Shown one piece after another: positions 43,447 through 51,857 of a stretch of DNA of 64,000 nt. Numbering within the stretch: the stretch's first letter is position 1; every line of letters starts with the position of its first letter. The notes below the pieces were generated by a model. That model was not told the origin of the DNA. It worked only from the letters and a program-made list of their open reading frames with translations, and did not search any database. The position numbers were made by a program, and so were the translations under genes. Origin of the DNA: Paenibacillus sp. NEAU-GSW1 (lineage in GTDB: Bacteria > Bacillota > Bacilli > Paenibacillales > Paenibacillaceae); contig NZ_WOVL01000012.1 of the NCBI RefSeq assembly GCF_009737085.1, positions 1 to 64,000 on the forward strand. Direction: 5' to 3'.

Positions 43447-44680
43447 CGTAAATGATCTCCTTTGTTGTAGATGTAGATGTAGATGTAGTTGCAAATAATG
43501 AATCCGTTTTTTCCAGTCTGCGCAGCCAGCCGGTCAGCGCGACGGCGGCAGCGACCATAAGCGCCCCGGCCCATGCCGTATGCACAACACCGATACCGTC
43601 CGCTATTATGCCGCCCAAGTAAGCGCCTAATGCAATGCCAGCGTTAAAGGCGGCAATATTGAACGCCGAAGCGGTGTCGACCGCTTTCGGGGCGAATCGT
43701 TCGGCAAGCATGACGACGTAAACCTGCAGCCCGGGCACATTCATAAAAGCGAGCAGACCCATGACCAGAATGGTGATCAGTCCGAGCCATTTAAAAGATG
43801 CCGTTGCGAACAGCAGCAGAAGCACCGCCGCTTGCGCAGCGAACATGTAGAACAAAGCTTGAACCGGTTTGCGGTTTGCCAGTTTTCCGCCAATGACATT
43901 GCCGATCGCAATCGCAATGCCGTAAAGCAGCAGAATGACGACAATCGCCTGTTCGCTAAAGCCGGTGACGTCATGAAGCAAAGGGGATAAATACGTAAAC
44001 ACGACAAAGGTTCCTCCATAGCCAAGAGCGGTCACCGCATAGGAGAGCAGCAGCCTGCCGCTGCGGATAACCTTGAACTGCTCGCGTACAGGCCTTGCCG
44101 AACCGGGGCGCAAGCTTCCGGGAACGAGCAGCGCATTCGCGATAAATGCGACGATGCCGATAATGGCGATCGTAATAAATGCGACACGCCATCCGAGCTG
44201 CTGGCCGAGCCAAGTGCCGAACGGCACGCCGGTCACCGTGGCGACGGTAAGGCCTGAGAACATGATCGCTATCGCGCTCGCCCGGCGCTGCTCCGGCACG
44301 AGATCGGCTGCAATCGTCGAGCCGATCGACATGAATACCCCATGCGCGAATGCGGACAGGATGCGCGCCGCGAGCAGCAGGCCAATGCCGTCTGCTGCTG
44401 CGGCAAGGCTGTTGCCGGCAATAAACACGGCCATGATAATAAGCAGCAGCGTCTTGCGTTTGATTCGCGATGCTGCCGAGGTAAGAATAGGCGCGCCAAG
44501 CGTTACGCCTAACGCATAAAGCGTAACGGTCAGCCCGGCAGTGCGAATCGATATATGCAAATCATCGGACAATAGCGGCAAAAGACCGACGCTGATAAAC
44601 TCTGTTGTGCCAATAGCGAAGGCGCTAATTGCTAAAGCAAGGAGCGCCATGGTGCTTCTTTTTGTATCTAATGCACTCAT
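43403..44680 (-). CDS. MFS transporter, AraJ/YdhP-like
   Basis: A 425-residue DHA1-type efflux protein with about 12 segments, opening ALAISAFAIGTTEFISVGLLP, the signature of the sugar/drug efflux subgroup. Its last residues include TSTSTSTT, encoded by a 6-bp repeat, and the downstream aldo/keto reductase starts within this tail. GGAGGAACG precedes the ATG. The divergent HxlR regulator, probably redox or aldehyde responsive, is the likely controller. Confidence 0.9.
   Translation of the reverse strand: MSALDTKRSTMALLALAISAFAIGTTEFISVGLLPLLSDDLHISIRTAGLTVTLYALGVTLGAPILTSAASRIKRKTLLLIIMAVFIAGNSLAAAADGIGLLLAARILSAFAHGVFMSIGSTIAADLVPEQRRASAIAIMFSGLTVATVTGVPFGTWLGQQLGWRVAFITIAIIGIVAFIANALLVPGSLRPGSARPVREQFKVIRSGRLLLSYAVTALGYGGTFVVFTYLSPLLHDVTGFSEQAIVVILLLYGIAIAIGNVIGGKLANRKPVQALFYMFAAQAAVLLLLFATASFKWLGLITILVMGLLAFMNVPGLQVYVVMLAERFAPKAVDTASAFNIAAFNAGIALGAYLGGIIADGIGVVHTAWAGALMVAAAVALTGWLRRLEKTDSLFATTSTSTSTTKEIIYDDNSTTFAGNNHSA
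43467..43488. repeat. GTAGAT hexanucleotide repeat
   Basis: About 3.7 copies of a 6-bp unit. It encodes alternating Thr-Ser at the C-terminus of the MFS protein and lies directly upstream of the reductase ribosome site. Length changes would keep the frame. Confidence 0.8.
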
Positions 44681-44744
44681 TTTTCGTTCCTCCAGTATGG
44701 TGTTCTCCGGCCGGTAAATGCTATTATGGAGGATGTCTGCGATG

Positions 44745-44803
44745 ATGAACAGTACGCACTTTTCAGTGCTCTAGGCACAAAAAAGTGATATAGGCACTTA
44801 AAA
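44745..44803. promoter_or_regulatory. HxlR-type operator region
   Basis: The divergent region holds AAGTG-ATATAGG-CACTT (44784-44800) and GTGC-TCTAG-GCAC (about 44767-44779), plus further GCACTT/AAGTG half-sites. They lie between the MFS and HxlR starts and are good candidates for HxlR dimers. Assignment is by position and symmetry. Confidence 0.55.
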
Positions 44804-44843
44804 GTACCCGCCCGTGGATTTCGATAAAGGAGCTTGCCCAGCG

Positions 44844-45206
44844 ATGAAAAAATACAATATTTCCGTCGAAGCGTCTTTGGAGGTTATCGGAGGCAAATGG
44901 AAATGCGTCATTCTATGCCACCTGACGCATGGCAAACGAAGAACGAATGATTTGAAGCGTTTGATGCCCGGCATTACGCAAAAAATGCTGACCCAGCAGC
45001 TGCGCGAGCTGGAGCAGGACGGCATCGTCAATCGGATCGTCTACCAGCAGGTGCCGCCTAAGGTGGAGTACGAGCTGACTGAATACGGCGACAGCCTGCG
45101 GCCAATTTTGAATGCGCTGTGCGCATGGGGCGACCGCCATATCGAGAAGGAGTACGGGGATAAAAGTCTCGTGCTGGAAAAAAGCTATTTAAACAATTTG
45201 GAATGA
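44844..45206 (+). CDS. HxlR family transcriptional regulator
   Basis: A 120-residue winged-helix protein. IGGKWKCVILCHLTHGKRRTNDLKRLMPGIT with MLTQQLRELEQDGIVNRIVYQQVPPKVEYELTEYG is the family core. A Cys in the first helix region (WKCVILC) could sense electrophiles, as in related aldehyde-responsive members. ATG at 44844 follows AAGGAG; the GTG at 44814 lacks a site. It is divergent from the MFS-reductase pair. Confidence 0.9.
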   Translation: MKKYNISVEASLEVIGGKWKCVILCHLTHGKRRTNDLKRLMPGITQKMLTQQLRELEQDGIVNRIVYQQVPPKVEYELTEYGDSLRPILNALCAWGDRHIEKEYGDKSLVLEKSYLNNLE

Positions 45207-45251
45207 AAAAGCTGCCCGCACGCGCCGATTGCTCGTGATGGGCAGCTTTTT
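45206..45251. terminator. Bidirectional terminator between hxlR and doxX genes
   Basis: AAAAAGCTGCCC (45206-45217) and GGGCAGCTTTTT (45240-45251) pair perfectly and give T runs on both strands, fitting convergent genes. Confidence 0.85.
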
Positions 45252-45258
45252 CGCTCAT

Positions 45259-45633
45259 TTAATTAAAGCCTGGAAAATCGGACAGGTCACTCAAGCGAAC
45301 AAAGAAAACGATGAAACCGAACAAGCCCAACAGCAAAATCGGCATCGTTTCTTTGAAGGAATCTTTCGCGCGAACATGCGTAAGGACGCCGCCGATTCCC
45401 GTAACGCCGATAATAAGCCCGCCGACGGCGCTCCAGCTTGGCTCCCAATAGCCGACGATCAGCGCAGCCGCTCCAATCACTTCCACAAGGCCGGCAACGA
45501 TGCGGAACCATTGCGGAAGTCCCCATTTGGCAAAGTTGTCTGCATGCATTTTCACTCCGGCCAGCTTGCTGAAGCCCGCCATCAGGAACATCAAGGCAAG
45601 CAAGCTCTGCAGTACAATGACTACGATATCCAT
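45259..45633 (-). CDS. DoxX family membrane protein
   Basis: A 124-residue membrane protein with four hydrophobic segments and the DoxX opening LQSLLALMFLMAGFSKLAG. The function of small DoxX proteins is not settled; links to redox and thiosulfate metabolism are known. AAGGAGTG precedes the ATG. It is alone, with a duplicated 21-bp motif in its promoter region. Confidence 0.88.
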   Translation of the reverse strand: MDIVVIVLQSLLALMFLMAGFSKLAGVKMHADNFAKWGLPQWFRIVAGLVEVIGAAALIVGYWEPSWSAVGGLIIGVTGIGGVLTHVRAKDSFKETMPILLLGLFGFIVFFVRLSDLSDFPGFN

Positions 45634-45669
45634 CCGTCAAACACTCCTTATTTTCCTTAGTGATTGAAA

Positions 45670-45745
45670 TGCAATCGATATAAGCACATTTAATCCAAAA
45701 GAAAATTGCAGCCAACGACTAACTGCAATCAACTTAAGCACATTA
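45670..45745. promoter_or_regulatory. Duplicated 21-bp motif upstream of doxX
   Basis: TGCAATC-NNNN-TAAGCACATT occurs at 45670-45690 and again at 45724-45744, 54 bases apart. Between them ATTGCAG and CTGCAAT (about 45705-45729) form an inverted pair. This looks like tandem binding sites for an unknown regulator. Confidence 0.5.
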
Positions 45746-45800
45746 TAATGGATAAAGGAGTATTTGGGAAGTGTAAAAAGGCGGCGACTAGGTTTCGAAA

Positions 45801-46541
45801 TCAGCCTTTCCGCAAAATCCGTTCGGGGATCGACGGCAGCAATCGTTGCAAAATCCCGAGCAGCTTTACTTTGCCGATGGGAACCTCTTGCTTGTCTTTT
45901 GTATAATAAGTGAAAAATTCGGCGGCAAGCGCCTCCGGCTTTATTTTGTTTTTGCCTCGCCCGCGTGTCATGTCCGTGTCGACGACCGGCGGAATAATCT
46001 CGAATACTTTGATCCGGCTTTCTTCAAGCTGCCAGCGCAATGCTTTGGAGAAAAGATGAAGCGCTGCTTTAGTTGCGCAGTAGACAGGAGCCGACTCCTT
46101 CGGCACGAGTCCAAGCCCCGATGAAACATTAACGACAGCGGCTTCCGGCTGCCGTGCCAGGAGCGGCATCAGCTTGGCGGTGAGCTTTACGGGCGACGTT
46201 AAGTTTACGGCGATTTCATGCACGACGAGCGCGGCGATTGCTTCAGGCTCCTTTTCCAGAAAAGAATAGTTGTACTGAATGCCGGCATTATTGACTAGTA
46301 CGCTTAAGCTCGGATGCTCGATGTACAATCGCTCGACGAGCGCATCCTGCTGCGCCGCGTCTGCCAAATCACATGCGTAGGCGATGACGCGAGGGTGCTT
46401 CGCTTTTACAAGATCAAGCTTTTGCGTATCGCGGCCGACGATAATCACTTCGTTGTCATACTCCAGAAATTTCTCGGCTAGAGCGAGGCCGATGCCTGCC
46501 GCTCCGCCAGTAATGAGCACCGTATGTCCGAAATTTTTCAA
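45801..46541 (-). CDS. Short-chain dehydrogenase, DltE-like
   Basis: A 246-residue SDR with TGGAAGIG at 11-18, NNAG at 84-87 and the catalytic Ser141, Tyr154, Lys158. The sequence resembles DltE/YxnA-type oxidoreductases, including the C-terminal basic tail. TTG at 46541 has GAGGGGAG 7 bases upstream. It follows the Crp-like gene in the same direction after about 100 bases, so that regulator may control it. Confidence 0.87.
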   Translation of the reverse strand: MKNFGHTVLITGGAAGIGLALAEKFLEYDNEVIIVGRDTQKLDLVKAKHPRVIAYACDLADAAQQDALVERLYIEHPSLSVLVNNAGIQYNYSFLEKEPEAIAALVVHEIAVNLTSPVKLTAKLMPLLARQPEAAVVNVSSGLGLVPKESAPVYCATKAALHLFSKALRWQLEESRIKVFEIIPPVVDTDMTRGRGKNKIKPEALAAEFFTYYTKDKQEVPIGKVKLLGILQRLLPSIPERILRKG

Positions 46542-46642
46542 ATCAAATCTCCCCTCTCGTGAAACGAAACTCCGCCCTTAATGGATGGCGAAGCCGTTTC
46601 TTTTGTTCTAACTAAAAATAGAATAGAAAGGGGAGGTTTTCA

Positions 46643-47230
46643 TTAACCTAAGTTTATTTTTCGGCGAATTCGGCTCAAGGCGACAGGAGTGATGCCAAGG
46701 TAGGAAGCGATATGGTATTGCTGAATTTGCTGCTCAAGCTGGCCGTAGACGTCGAGGAAGCTGCGGTATCTTTCTTCCGCTGACAACAGGAGCAGCTCGC
46801 GCTCGCGGATCTCCTTCTTCACAAACAGCTGCTCCGCCATGAGCCGTCCGAGCCGGTCCCAGCAGCGGTGCCGATTATAGAGTGACTGAAAGTCAGTGTA
46901 TCGGATCATGAGCAACTCGCTGTCGGCCAGCGCCTGGATGGACATAAACGAAGGCGCGTTTAGAAGCATCGAGCTGTAAGTGGCGATGAATTCATGCGGC
47001 TTGCAAAAGCTTTTATTATATTCGCCTCCGTCTGGAGTCGTGTAGTAGAGCCGAAACAATCCGCTGATGCAAATGCCGATCCATTCCGCAGCGTCGCCTT
47101 CCCGGATAAAATGGCTGTTCTTTGCGAGCTTGCGGCGCTCCGTCATTGCGCGGAACGCATTCCACTCCTCGCGGGGAATTGGCGCAATTCGCTGCAGCGC
47201 CGCATAAAGCGGCTCCTCAGTCTCTTCCAT
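46643..47230 (-). CDS. Crp/Fnr family transcriptional regulator
   Basis: A 195-residue protein with a cyclic-nucleotide-binding-like beta roll (about 20-120: FIREGDAAEWIGICISGLFRLYYTTPDGGEYNKSFC) and a short C-terminal helix-turn-helix (QQYHIASYLGITPVALSRIRRKI). The key cAMP residues are not evident, so the ligand is unclear. ATG at 47230 is preferred; a GTG four codons upstream is too close to AAGGAG. Confidence 0.88.
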   Translation of the reverse strand: MEETEEPLYAALQRIAPIPREEWNAFRAMTERRKLAKNSHFIREGDAAEWIGICISGLFRLYYTTPDGGEYNKSFCKPHEFIATYSSMLLNAPSFMSIQALADSELLMIRYTDFQSLYNRHRCWDRLGRLMAEQLFVKKEIRERELLLLSAEERYRSFLDVYGQLEQQIQQYHIASYLGITPVALSRIRRKINLG

Positions 47231-47318
47231 AGCGGCGGCCACTCTCCTTCAAATTAGTAAGTCTATTTGCCCGCTCTTATCTCACTCCATCATACAATCA
47301 AGCCGCTGGAAAATAAAT

Positions 47319-48350
47319 TCAGTAAACAAATTTTCGCTGCGCCCAAAAGCTGAATACGAACAACGCTCCCTCGGTCAACAGCTTGGCCGCAAGCAGCGGA
47401 AGCCCGAGCTGCTCGTGCGTTATATGCATAAGCGCATAATTAAGCAGCAAAATAACGCCGACTAGCGTGAAATAACGCGGAGCGGAGCGGGCGACTTCCG
47501 CCATCTTGCCGACGCCGCGGGCTCGCGAAGAGCGCGAGAATACGTAATTGCGATTCATGGCAAAATTAAATATCGAGCTGCCGACTCTGGCAAAGACGAC
47601 GGCGAGCAGCAGATTGGAAGTCATCCATTGCAGCAGCATAAGAAGAACAATATCGATTCCCGCCGACAGAAGCGAGGAAGCGCTGAACGCAAATATGGGC
47701 ATATAGATTTTGAATGAATCCCGCAGCGGGCGAAAATGCGATGAGCGGTTTCCGTCCAAATAAACGGTATCAATCGGCACCTCGTGGATGCCAATGCCTG
47801 AAGGGCCGGCCTCCAGCAGCATATTCATCTCGTATTCGAAGCGATCGCCCGGCACTTCGCACAGCCAGTCCAGCATGGAAACGGAATAGCCGCGCAATCC
47901 CGTCTGCGTATCTTGAATAGCCGTGCCGGTTGTAAAAGCGAACACTTTGCGTGTCACCGCATTGCCGAACCGGCTTCGCAGCGGCACCTCGCCGGTGAAA
48001 TGGCGGCTGCCGAGCACGATTTGTCCCGGATAAGCGCTTATCGTATCGGCGATGCGCCGAATATCGGCCGGCAGATGCTGGCCGTCGCTATCGGCACAGA
48101 CGATGCTGCCGCTCGTGCCGATCTCCTTTAAAAAACGAAAGCCGGTTTTCAACGCCCGGCCTTTGCCCCGATTGACGGCGTGGGTCAATACGACGCATCC
48201 GGCTTCCCGCGCGAGCTGAAACATTGGCGCGTAGCCCTCGCCGCTCCCGTCATCGACAATGACAACGGACATATCGTCCATTGCTGTTAATTGTTCTATC
48301 AGCATGAGCAGCCGTTCATCCGGTTCATAGGATGGAATGAGACAGATCAT
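47319..48350 (-). CDS. Family 2 glycosyltransferase fused to a GtrA-like membrane domain
   Basis: A 343-residue two-domain protein. Residues 1-205 are a GT2 (dolichol-phosphate-mannose-synthase-like) domain with VVIVDDGS, ADSDGQH and the DTQTGLRGY stretch. Residues 215-343 have four hydrophobic segments of the GtrA family and end in FSFWAQRKFVY. It probably loads or moves a polyprenyl-linked sugar for wall glycan decoration. It follows the phosphodiester glycosidase gene by 30 bases, forming an envelope operon. Confidence 0.9.
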   Translation of the reverse strand: MICLIPSYEPDERLLMLIEQLTAMDDMSVVIVDDGSGEGYAPMFQLAREAGCVVLTHAVNRGKGRALKTGFRFLKEIGTSGSIVCADSDGQHLPADIRRIADTISAYPGQIVLGSRHFTGEVPLRSRFGNAVTRKVFAFTTGTAIQDTQTGLRGYSVSMLDWLCEVPGDRFEYEMNMLLEAGPSGIGIHEVPIDTVYLDGNRSSHFRPLRDSFKIYMPIFAFSASSLLSAGIDIVLLMLLQWMTSNLLLAVVFARVGSSIFNFAMNRNYVFSRSSRARGVGKMAEVARSAPRYFTLVGVILLLNYALMHITHEQLGLPLLAAKLLTEGALFVFSFWAQRKFVY

Positions 48351-48380
48351 GATAGACGCCTCCTTTCAGTTGCGCTTGCG

Positions 48381-49346
48381 CTATTCCCCGACATAAATAA
48401 TGTCGCTGACGCCGCGTTCTTTCTGTTTGCCTTGCGGATTGTTGACGACGCGGCCCATAAAGTACATCGTCGATGAACCGCCGCCGTCCAGATTGTAGGC
48501 TTCTGTCGCGCCAAGCTCGGCGAACAAGCCGGCAAATTCGTTCAAAGTCAAGCCGCGGCTTGTGCTGCTGCGTCCGTCGACCACGACTAGCACATAATGG
48601 TTAGGCTCAATCATGCCGATGCCGGTTCGCGGATTAGAGCCGTCGATCGTGCGGTTGCCGAAGTTCGTATCGATGCTGACGTTGTCCAGACCAGTCACAG
48701 CAACCCCGTCATTTACAAGCGTTGGACCGAAAGAGAATGTATCGGTGACGCCTTTTTCAAGAAGCGACGACGAGGAAAGCTCCTGCTCGTCATAGGCCTC
48801 TAAAGCGCCGTCCTGGAACAGCGCCAAAGCGTCCCGCGCGGGCTCGTCCCGATACAGCGTGCCGTTGCGGATAATGACACCGTCGCTGCGGAAGCCGTAG
48901 TAGTCGCCGTTAATCGCCAGTATGGCGTTGTTAGACTCTGCGATGGTCGACGTATTCTCGATAATATTGCGGCCAAAAGCGCTCTTGGCGAACGCGGTGT
49001 CGAGCGTCGCGCCGTTTCGCAGAACGACATCGGCGACGTAATAGGTCGTCGTATCGTTCCCCGAGCCGATTTGATTCTCGCTAATGGCGATCGTGATGTT
49101 ATCGCTTGCAAAGCTCCAGTAGTCGTATTGCGCTTTACTCGCCAGCTGGTTGCCGGATGCGCTGGCAGCTTCGGAGTTGTCTGCGCCTGCGCTGCCTGTC
49201 GCGGAAGCCGGGCTGGCTACTTTCACTTGGACATGTTCTATTAAATAACGGTCTGCCAGTCCGTAGAGGATGGCGCCAATGACGATGACGAAAGCGGCGA
49301 CGGCGATCGCTGTTTTTTTTCTTTTCGATAAATGAGACTTGCTCAT
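48381..49346 (-). CDS. Membrane-anchored phosphodiester glycosidase family protein
   Basis: A 321-residue protein. A basic N-terminus and one hydrophobic segment (about 13-33, TAIAVAAFVIVIGAILYGLA) anchor it; the extracellular NAGPA-like domain shows AINGDYYGFRSDGVIIRNG, DGRSSTSRGLTLNEFA and YNLDGGGSSTM, the family signatures. It likely cleaves a GlcNAc-phosphodiester in wall polymers or secreted glycans. ATG at 49346 is chosen; the GTG at 49358 is too close to AAGGAG. The ribosome site is part of a 31-bp repeat shared with the tetR leader. Confidence 0.9.
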   Translation of the reverse strand: MSKSHLSKRKKTAIAVAAFVIVIGAILYGLADRYLIEHVQVKVASPASATGSAGADNSEAASASGNQLASKAQYDYWSFASDNITIAISENQIGSGNDTTTYYVADVVLRNGATLDTAFAKSAFGRNIIENTSTIAESNNAILAINGDYYGFRSDGVIIRNGTLYRDEPARDALALFQDGALEAYDEQELSSSSLLEKGVTDTFSFGPTLVNDGVAVTGLDNVSIDTNFGNRTIDGSNPRTGIGMIEPNHYVLVVVDGRSSTSRGLTLNEFAGLFAELGATEAYNLDGGGSSTMYFMGRVVNNPQGKQKERGVSDIIYVGE

Positions 49347-49363
49347 TGGATCACTCACTCCTT

Positions 49364-49394
49364 ACATCAGGATCTTTAAGCGGAGCTTAAAGTC
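49364..49394 (-). repeat. Second copy of the 31-bp dispersed repeat
   Basis: On the minus strand this is identical to 1785-1815: hairpin CTTTAAG-CTCCG-CTTAAAG plus ATCCTGATGT. The identity with the downstream copy at 1820-1842 continues through the ribosome site AAGGAG. Both copies stand directly before a start codon. Confidence 0.8.
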
Positions 49395-49534
49395 GCTCTG
49401 CCTTGCGCGGGCTGTTATTTCCTGTAATGATGAGTATAAGCAGCCTAACTGAGTGTCTCCTTAGTCGAACCTTATAGCAGGATTAGCGCATGCTGAAATT
49501 TTGCTGAATGCATAGAGGCAAGGGGGGATTCGCA

Positions 49535-50059
49535 GTGACCGTGACATTGGAGATTGAAATTCGCAGATTGGATCAAGAGGAAGTGCCGGAGGTGCTGGCG
49601 CTAATGGAGGATGTAGCGTCGCGTCTGCCGAATCAAGGCTGGTTTGCGGCGTCGGGAGAGGACTATTTGCGTTCGGTTGCGGGCCGGGACGGCGAGCTTT
49701 ACGGGGCATACCATAATGGCGTTCTTGTCGCATTTACTACGTTGGCGTTTCCCGGGTTGAGCGAAGACAATTTGGGGCGGGAGTTCGGAGTGCCGGAGGA
49801 GGAATTGCATCTGGTAGCTGCGCTTGACGCAACGGTGGTGCATGAAGCGGCTCGCGGTCAGGGGCTGCAGCGCCTTTTCCACCAGCTTCGGGAGGAGCAC
49901 GCTCGCGAGCTGGGATACCGGTACTTGTTCTCCACCGTTCACCCGGACAATTCATTCAGCTGGCGCAATTTGGAGGCTGCGGGTTTGTCGCTGCAGTTTT
50001 CCCGGCCCATGTACGGCGGCCTTCCGCGCCGCTGCTATGCCAAACGGCTGGACGTCTAG
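49535..50059 (+). CDS. GNAT family N-acetyltransferase
   Basis: A 174-residue acetyltransferase. The acetyl-CoA loop is VVHEAARGQGLQRLFHQL (R/QxxGxG/A in ARGQGL), and VHPDNSFSWRNLEAAGL is the usual C-terminal region. The acceptor is unknown. GTG at 49535 follows GGGGGG. It stands alone, divergent from the glycosidase operon, and ends at a terminator. Confidence 0.85.
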   Translation: MTVTLEIEIRRLDQEEVPEVLALMEDVASRLPNQGWFAASGEDYLRSVAGRDGELYGAYHNGVLVAFTTLAFPGLSEDNLGREFGVPEEELHLVAALDATVVHEAARGQGLQRLFHQLREEHARELGYRYLFSTVHPDNSFSWRNLEAAGLSLQFSRPMYGGLPRRCYAKRLDV

Positions 50060-50122
50060 GAGCGGGCGACGCGCTGATGGGCTGCTGCTTTATCCGAATA
50101 ATGCCCGTTACTGCGCCATATG

Positions 50123-50159
50123 AAAAGGGATGAAGCCGTCTGCGGCTTCATCCCTTTTT
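50123..50159. terminator. Bidirectional terminator between GNAT and TetR genes
   Basis: AAAAGGGATGAAGCCG and CGGCTTCATCCCTTTT pair perfectly, with T on both strands. Confidence 0.88.
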
Positions 50160-50162
50160 CAA

Positions 50163-50807
50163 TTAGCGTGCCTGCACATAATCGAGCAGTATCCGTTTCA
50201 GAATCGCAAGCTGCTTGTCGGACTCCAAGTCGGACTCCAGAAGCGGAATGTTCTGCTGCAGCGATAAGTTTTTGGAAAATAAACCGAAGGTGTTCATCAC
50301 GGTCGTCAGCACATCGCGAACGTCGAGATCGGTCCGGATGGAGCCGTCCCGCATGCCGTCCTGTATAATTCGCGAATACGCGCGCGAAATATCGCGGTGC
50401 AGCTCGTTGTAGGCTTGCATGTCCTCCAGCGGCTCCGGAGAGTGAGAGCTGTAGTTTTCGAAATCGGCAAGCACTTTAATATTGATGTCATCGTCGTTTC
50501 GGATGAAGGTGTCGAGCAGCGCGTCCAGCCGCTTCAAGCTTGAATGCGGCAGGGCAGCGACGCTTTGAAACCGCTCCAGCATTGGCCCCAGCAGCATCGT
50601 GGCGACAGCGACGATAAGCTTCTCTTTTTTTGGAAAATAACGGAACAACGTTGCGATGCCAACGCTCGCTTCCCGGGCAACATCCTGCATCGTCGTTTTT
50701 TCAATTCCTTTAACCGCAAAAATGCGCGCAGCGGCTTCCAGCACATTTTGCTGCCGATTTTGCTTGCCGTCTTGCCGCTCCTTCTCGTATCTTTCTCTCG
50801 GATCCAA
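50163..50807 (-). CDS. TetR family transcriptional regulator
   Basis: A repressor of about 214 residues. The helix-turn-helix TTMQDVAREASVGIATLFRYF is at the N-terminus. The start is uncertain: TTG codons at 50807 and 50819 are the candidates around GGAAAGGA at 50821-50828, and the open frame runs further upstream without a site. It is divergent from the SDR gene at 50996, with two 17-bp palindromes between them, so the SDR is its likely target. Confidence 0.85.
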   Translation of the reverse strand: MDPRERYEKERQDGKQNRQQNVLEAAARIFAVKGIEKTTMQDVAREASVGIATLFRYFPKKEKLIVAVATMLLGPMLERFQSVAALPHSSLKRLDALLDTFIRNDDDINIKVLADFENYSSHSPEPLEDMQAYNELHRDISRAYSRIIQDGMRDGSIRTDLDVRDVLTTVMNTFGLFSKNLSLQQNIPLLESDLESDKQLAILKRILLDYVQAR

Positions 50808-50925
50808 TGCGATCGCCAATCCTTTCCGCAATAATGTTCCTGTCGAAAAGCAATAATGAATATTATAGCTATCCGGTTCGTCGGCACACAAGAAGAAGAA
50901 GGAAATTGAAATCCTCGCCGCGCAG

Positions 50926-50962
50926 TGATATAGTTTATATCATAGTGATAGTTAAACTATCA
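50926..50962. promoter_or_regulatory. Two tandem 17-bp TetR-type operators
   Basis: TGATATAGTTTATATCA (50926-50942) and TGATAGTTAAACTATCA (50946-50962) are both palindromic and their centres are 20 bases apart, two helical turns. They lie 34-70 bases before the SDR start. Confidence 0.75.
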
Positions 50963-50995
50963 TTAACCCAAAATGATCGAAGAGGAGACATGAAA

Positions 50996-51748
50996 ATGAC
51001 TCGACTGGCAAATAAAACAGCAATCATTACAGGGGCAGGAAGCGGCATGGGACGCGAGGAAGCGCTCTTGTTTGCGAAAGAAGGCGCGAACGTAATCGCG
51101 ACCGATATTAACGAAGCGGCCGTACAAGCGGTTGTGCAAGAAATCGAAGCGGCTGGCGGCAAGGCAACGGGCCTCGCGCATAATGTCGCATCCGAAGAAG
51201 ATTGGATTCGCGTCGTGCAAACGGCGGCAGAAACTTACGGCAACATCGATGTGCTGGTCAATAACGCAGGCATTTCGCTCGCGGTTGGGCTGCTGGACAC
51301 AACGATTGAACAATGGAATAAAGTGATGAGCATCAATTTAACGAGCACATTTCTCGGGATGAAGTATGTGATTCCGGTTATGCAGCAAAATAACGGCGGC
51401 TCGATCGTCAACATTTCCTCGATCGCTGGCCTGACTGGCAGCAGCGGCGCGGGCGCATATACAGCATCCAAAGGCGCGGTGCGGATGTTGACCAAAGCGG
51501 CTGCGGTTGATTTCGGCAAAGACCATATCCGCGTCAATTCCGTGCATCCGGGCTTTATTGAAACGCCAATGAGCGCGGAGCATATTCAAAATAAGCAAAT
51601 GCTGCAATGGTTCCTGTCGCAAACGGCGCTGCCGCGCGTTGGACAGGCGTCTGAAGTGGCTCAGGCGGTGCTGTTCCTCGCTTCCGACGAATCGGCTTAC
51701 GTTACGGGCGTAGAATTGCCGGTCGACGGCGGCGTAACCGCAAAGTAA
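50996..51748 (+). CDS. Short-chain dehydrogenase/reductase, glucose-dehydrogenase-like
   Basis: A 250-residue SDR with TGAGSGMG at 12-19, NNAG at 89-92 and Ser142, Tyr155, Lys159. The C-terminal YVTGVELPVDGG is standard. It resembles 3-oxoacyl reductase or glucose 1-dehydrogenase-type enzymes. ATG at 50996 is 7 bases from GAGGAG. Probably repressed by the divergent TetR through the paired operators. Terminator follows. Confidence 0.9.
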   Translation: MTRLANKTAIITGAGSGMGREEALLFAKEGANVIATDINEAAVQAVVQEIEAAGGKATGLAHNVASEEDWIRVVQTAAETYGNIDVLVNNAGISLAVGLLDTTIEQWNKVMSINLTSTFLGMKYVIPVMQQNNGGSIVNISSIAGLTGSSGAGAYTASKGAVRMLTKAAAVDFGKDHIRVNSVHPGFIETPMSAEHIQNKQMLQWFLSQTALPRVGQASEVAQAVLFLASDESAYVTGVELPVDGGVTAK

Positions 51749-51762
51749 CCGTTATTAGCCAT

Positions 51763-51812
51763 GAAAAAACCAGCCTCCTCGGCCGCTGCTGCGGCTGAGG
51801 GGGCTGGTTTTC
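51763..51812 (+). terminator. Terminator after the SDR gene
   Basis: AAAACCAGCC with CTCGGCCGC pairs imperfectly with GCGGCTGAGGGGGCTGGTTTT, followed by T-rich sequence. Confidence 0.75.
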
Positions 51813-51857
51813 ATTATCCGCCTGAGGACGGCGACAGTCGTTTCTAGCCCGTTTGCG

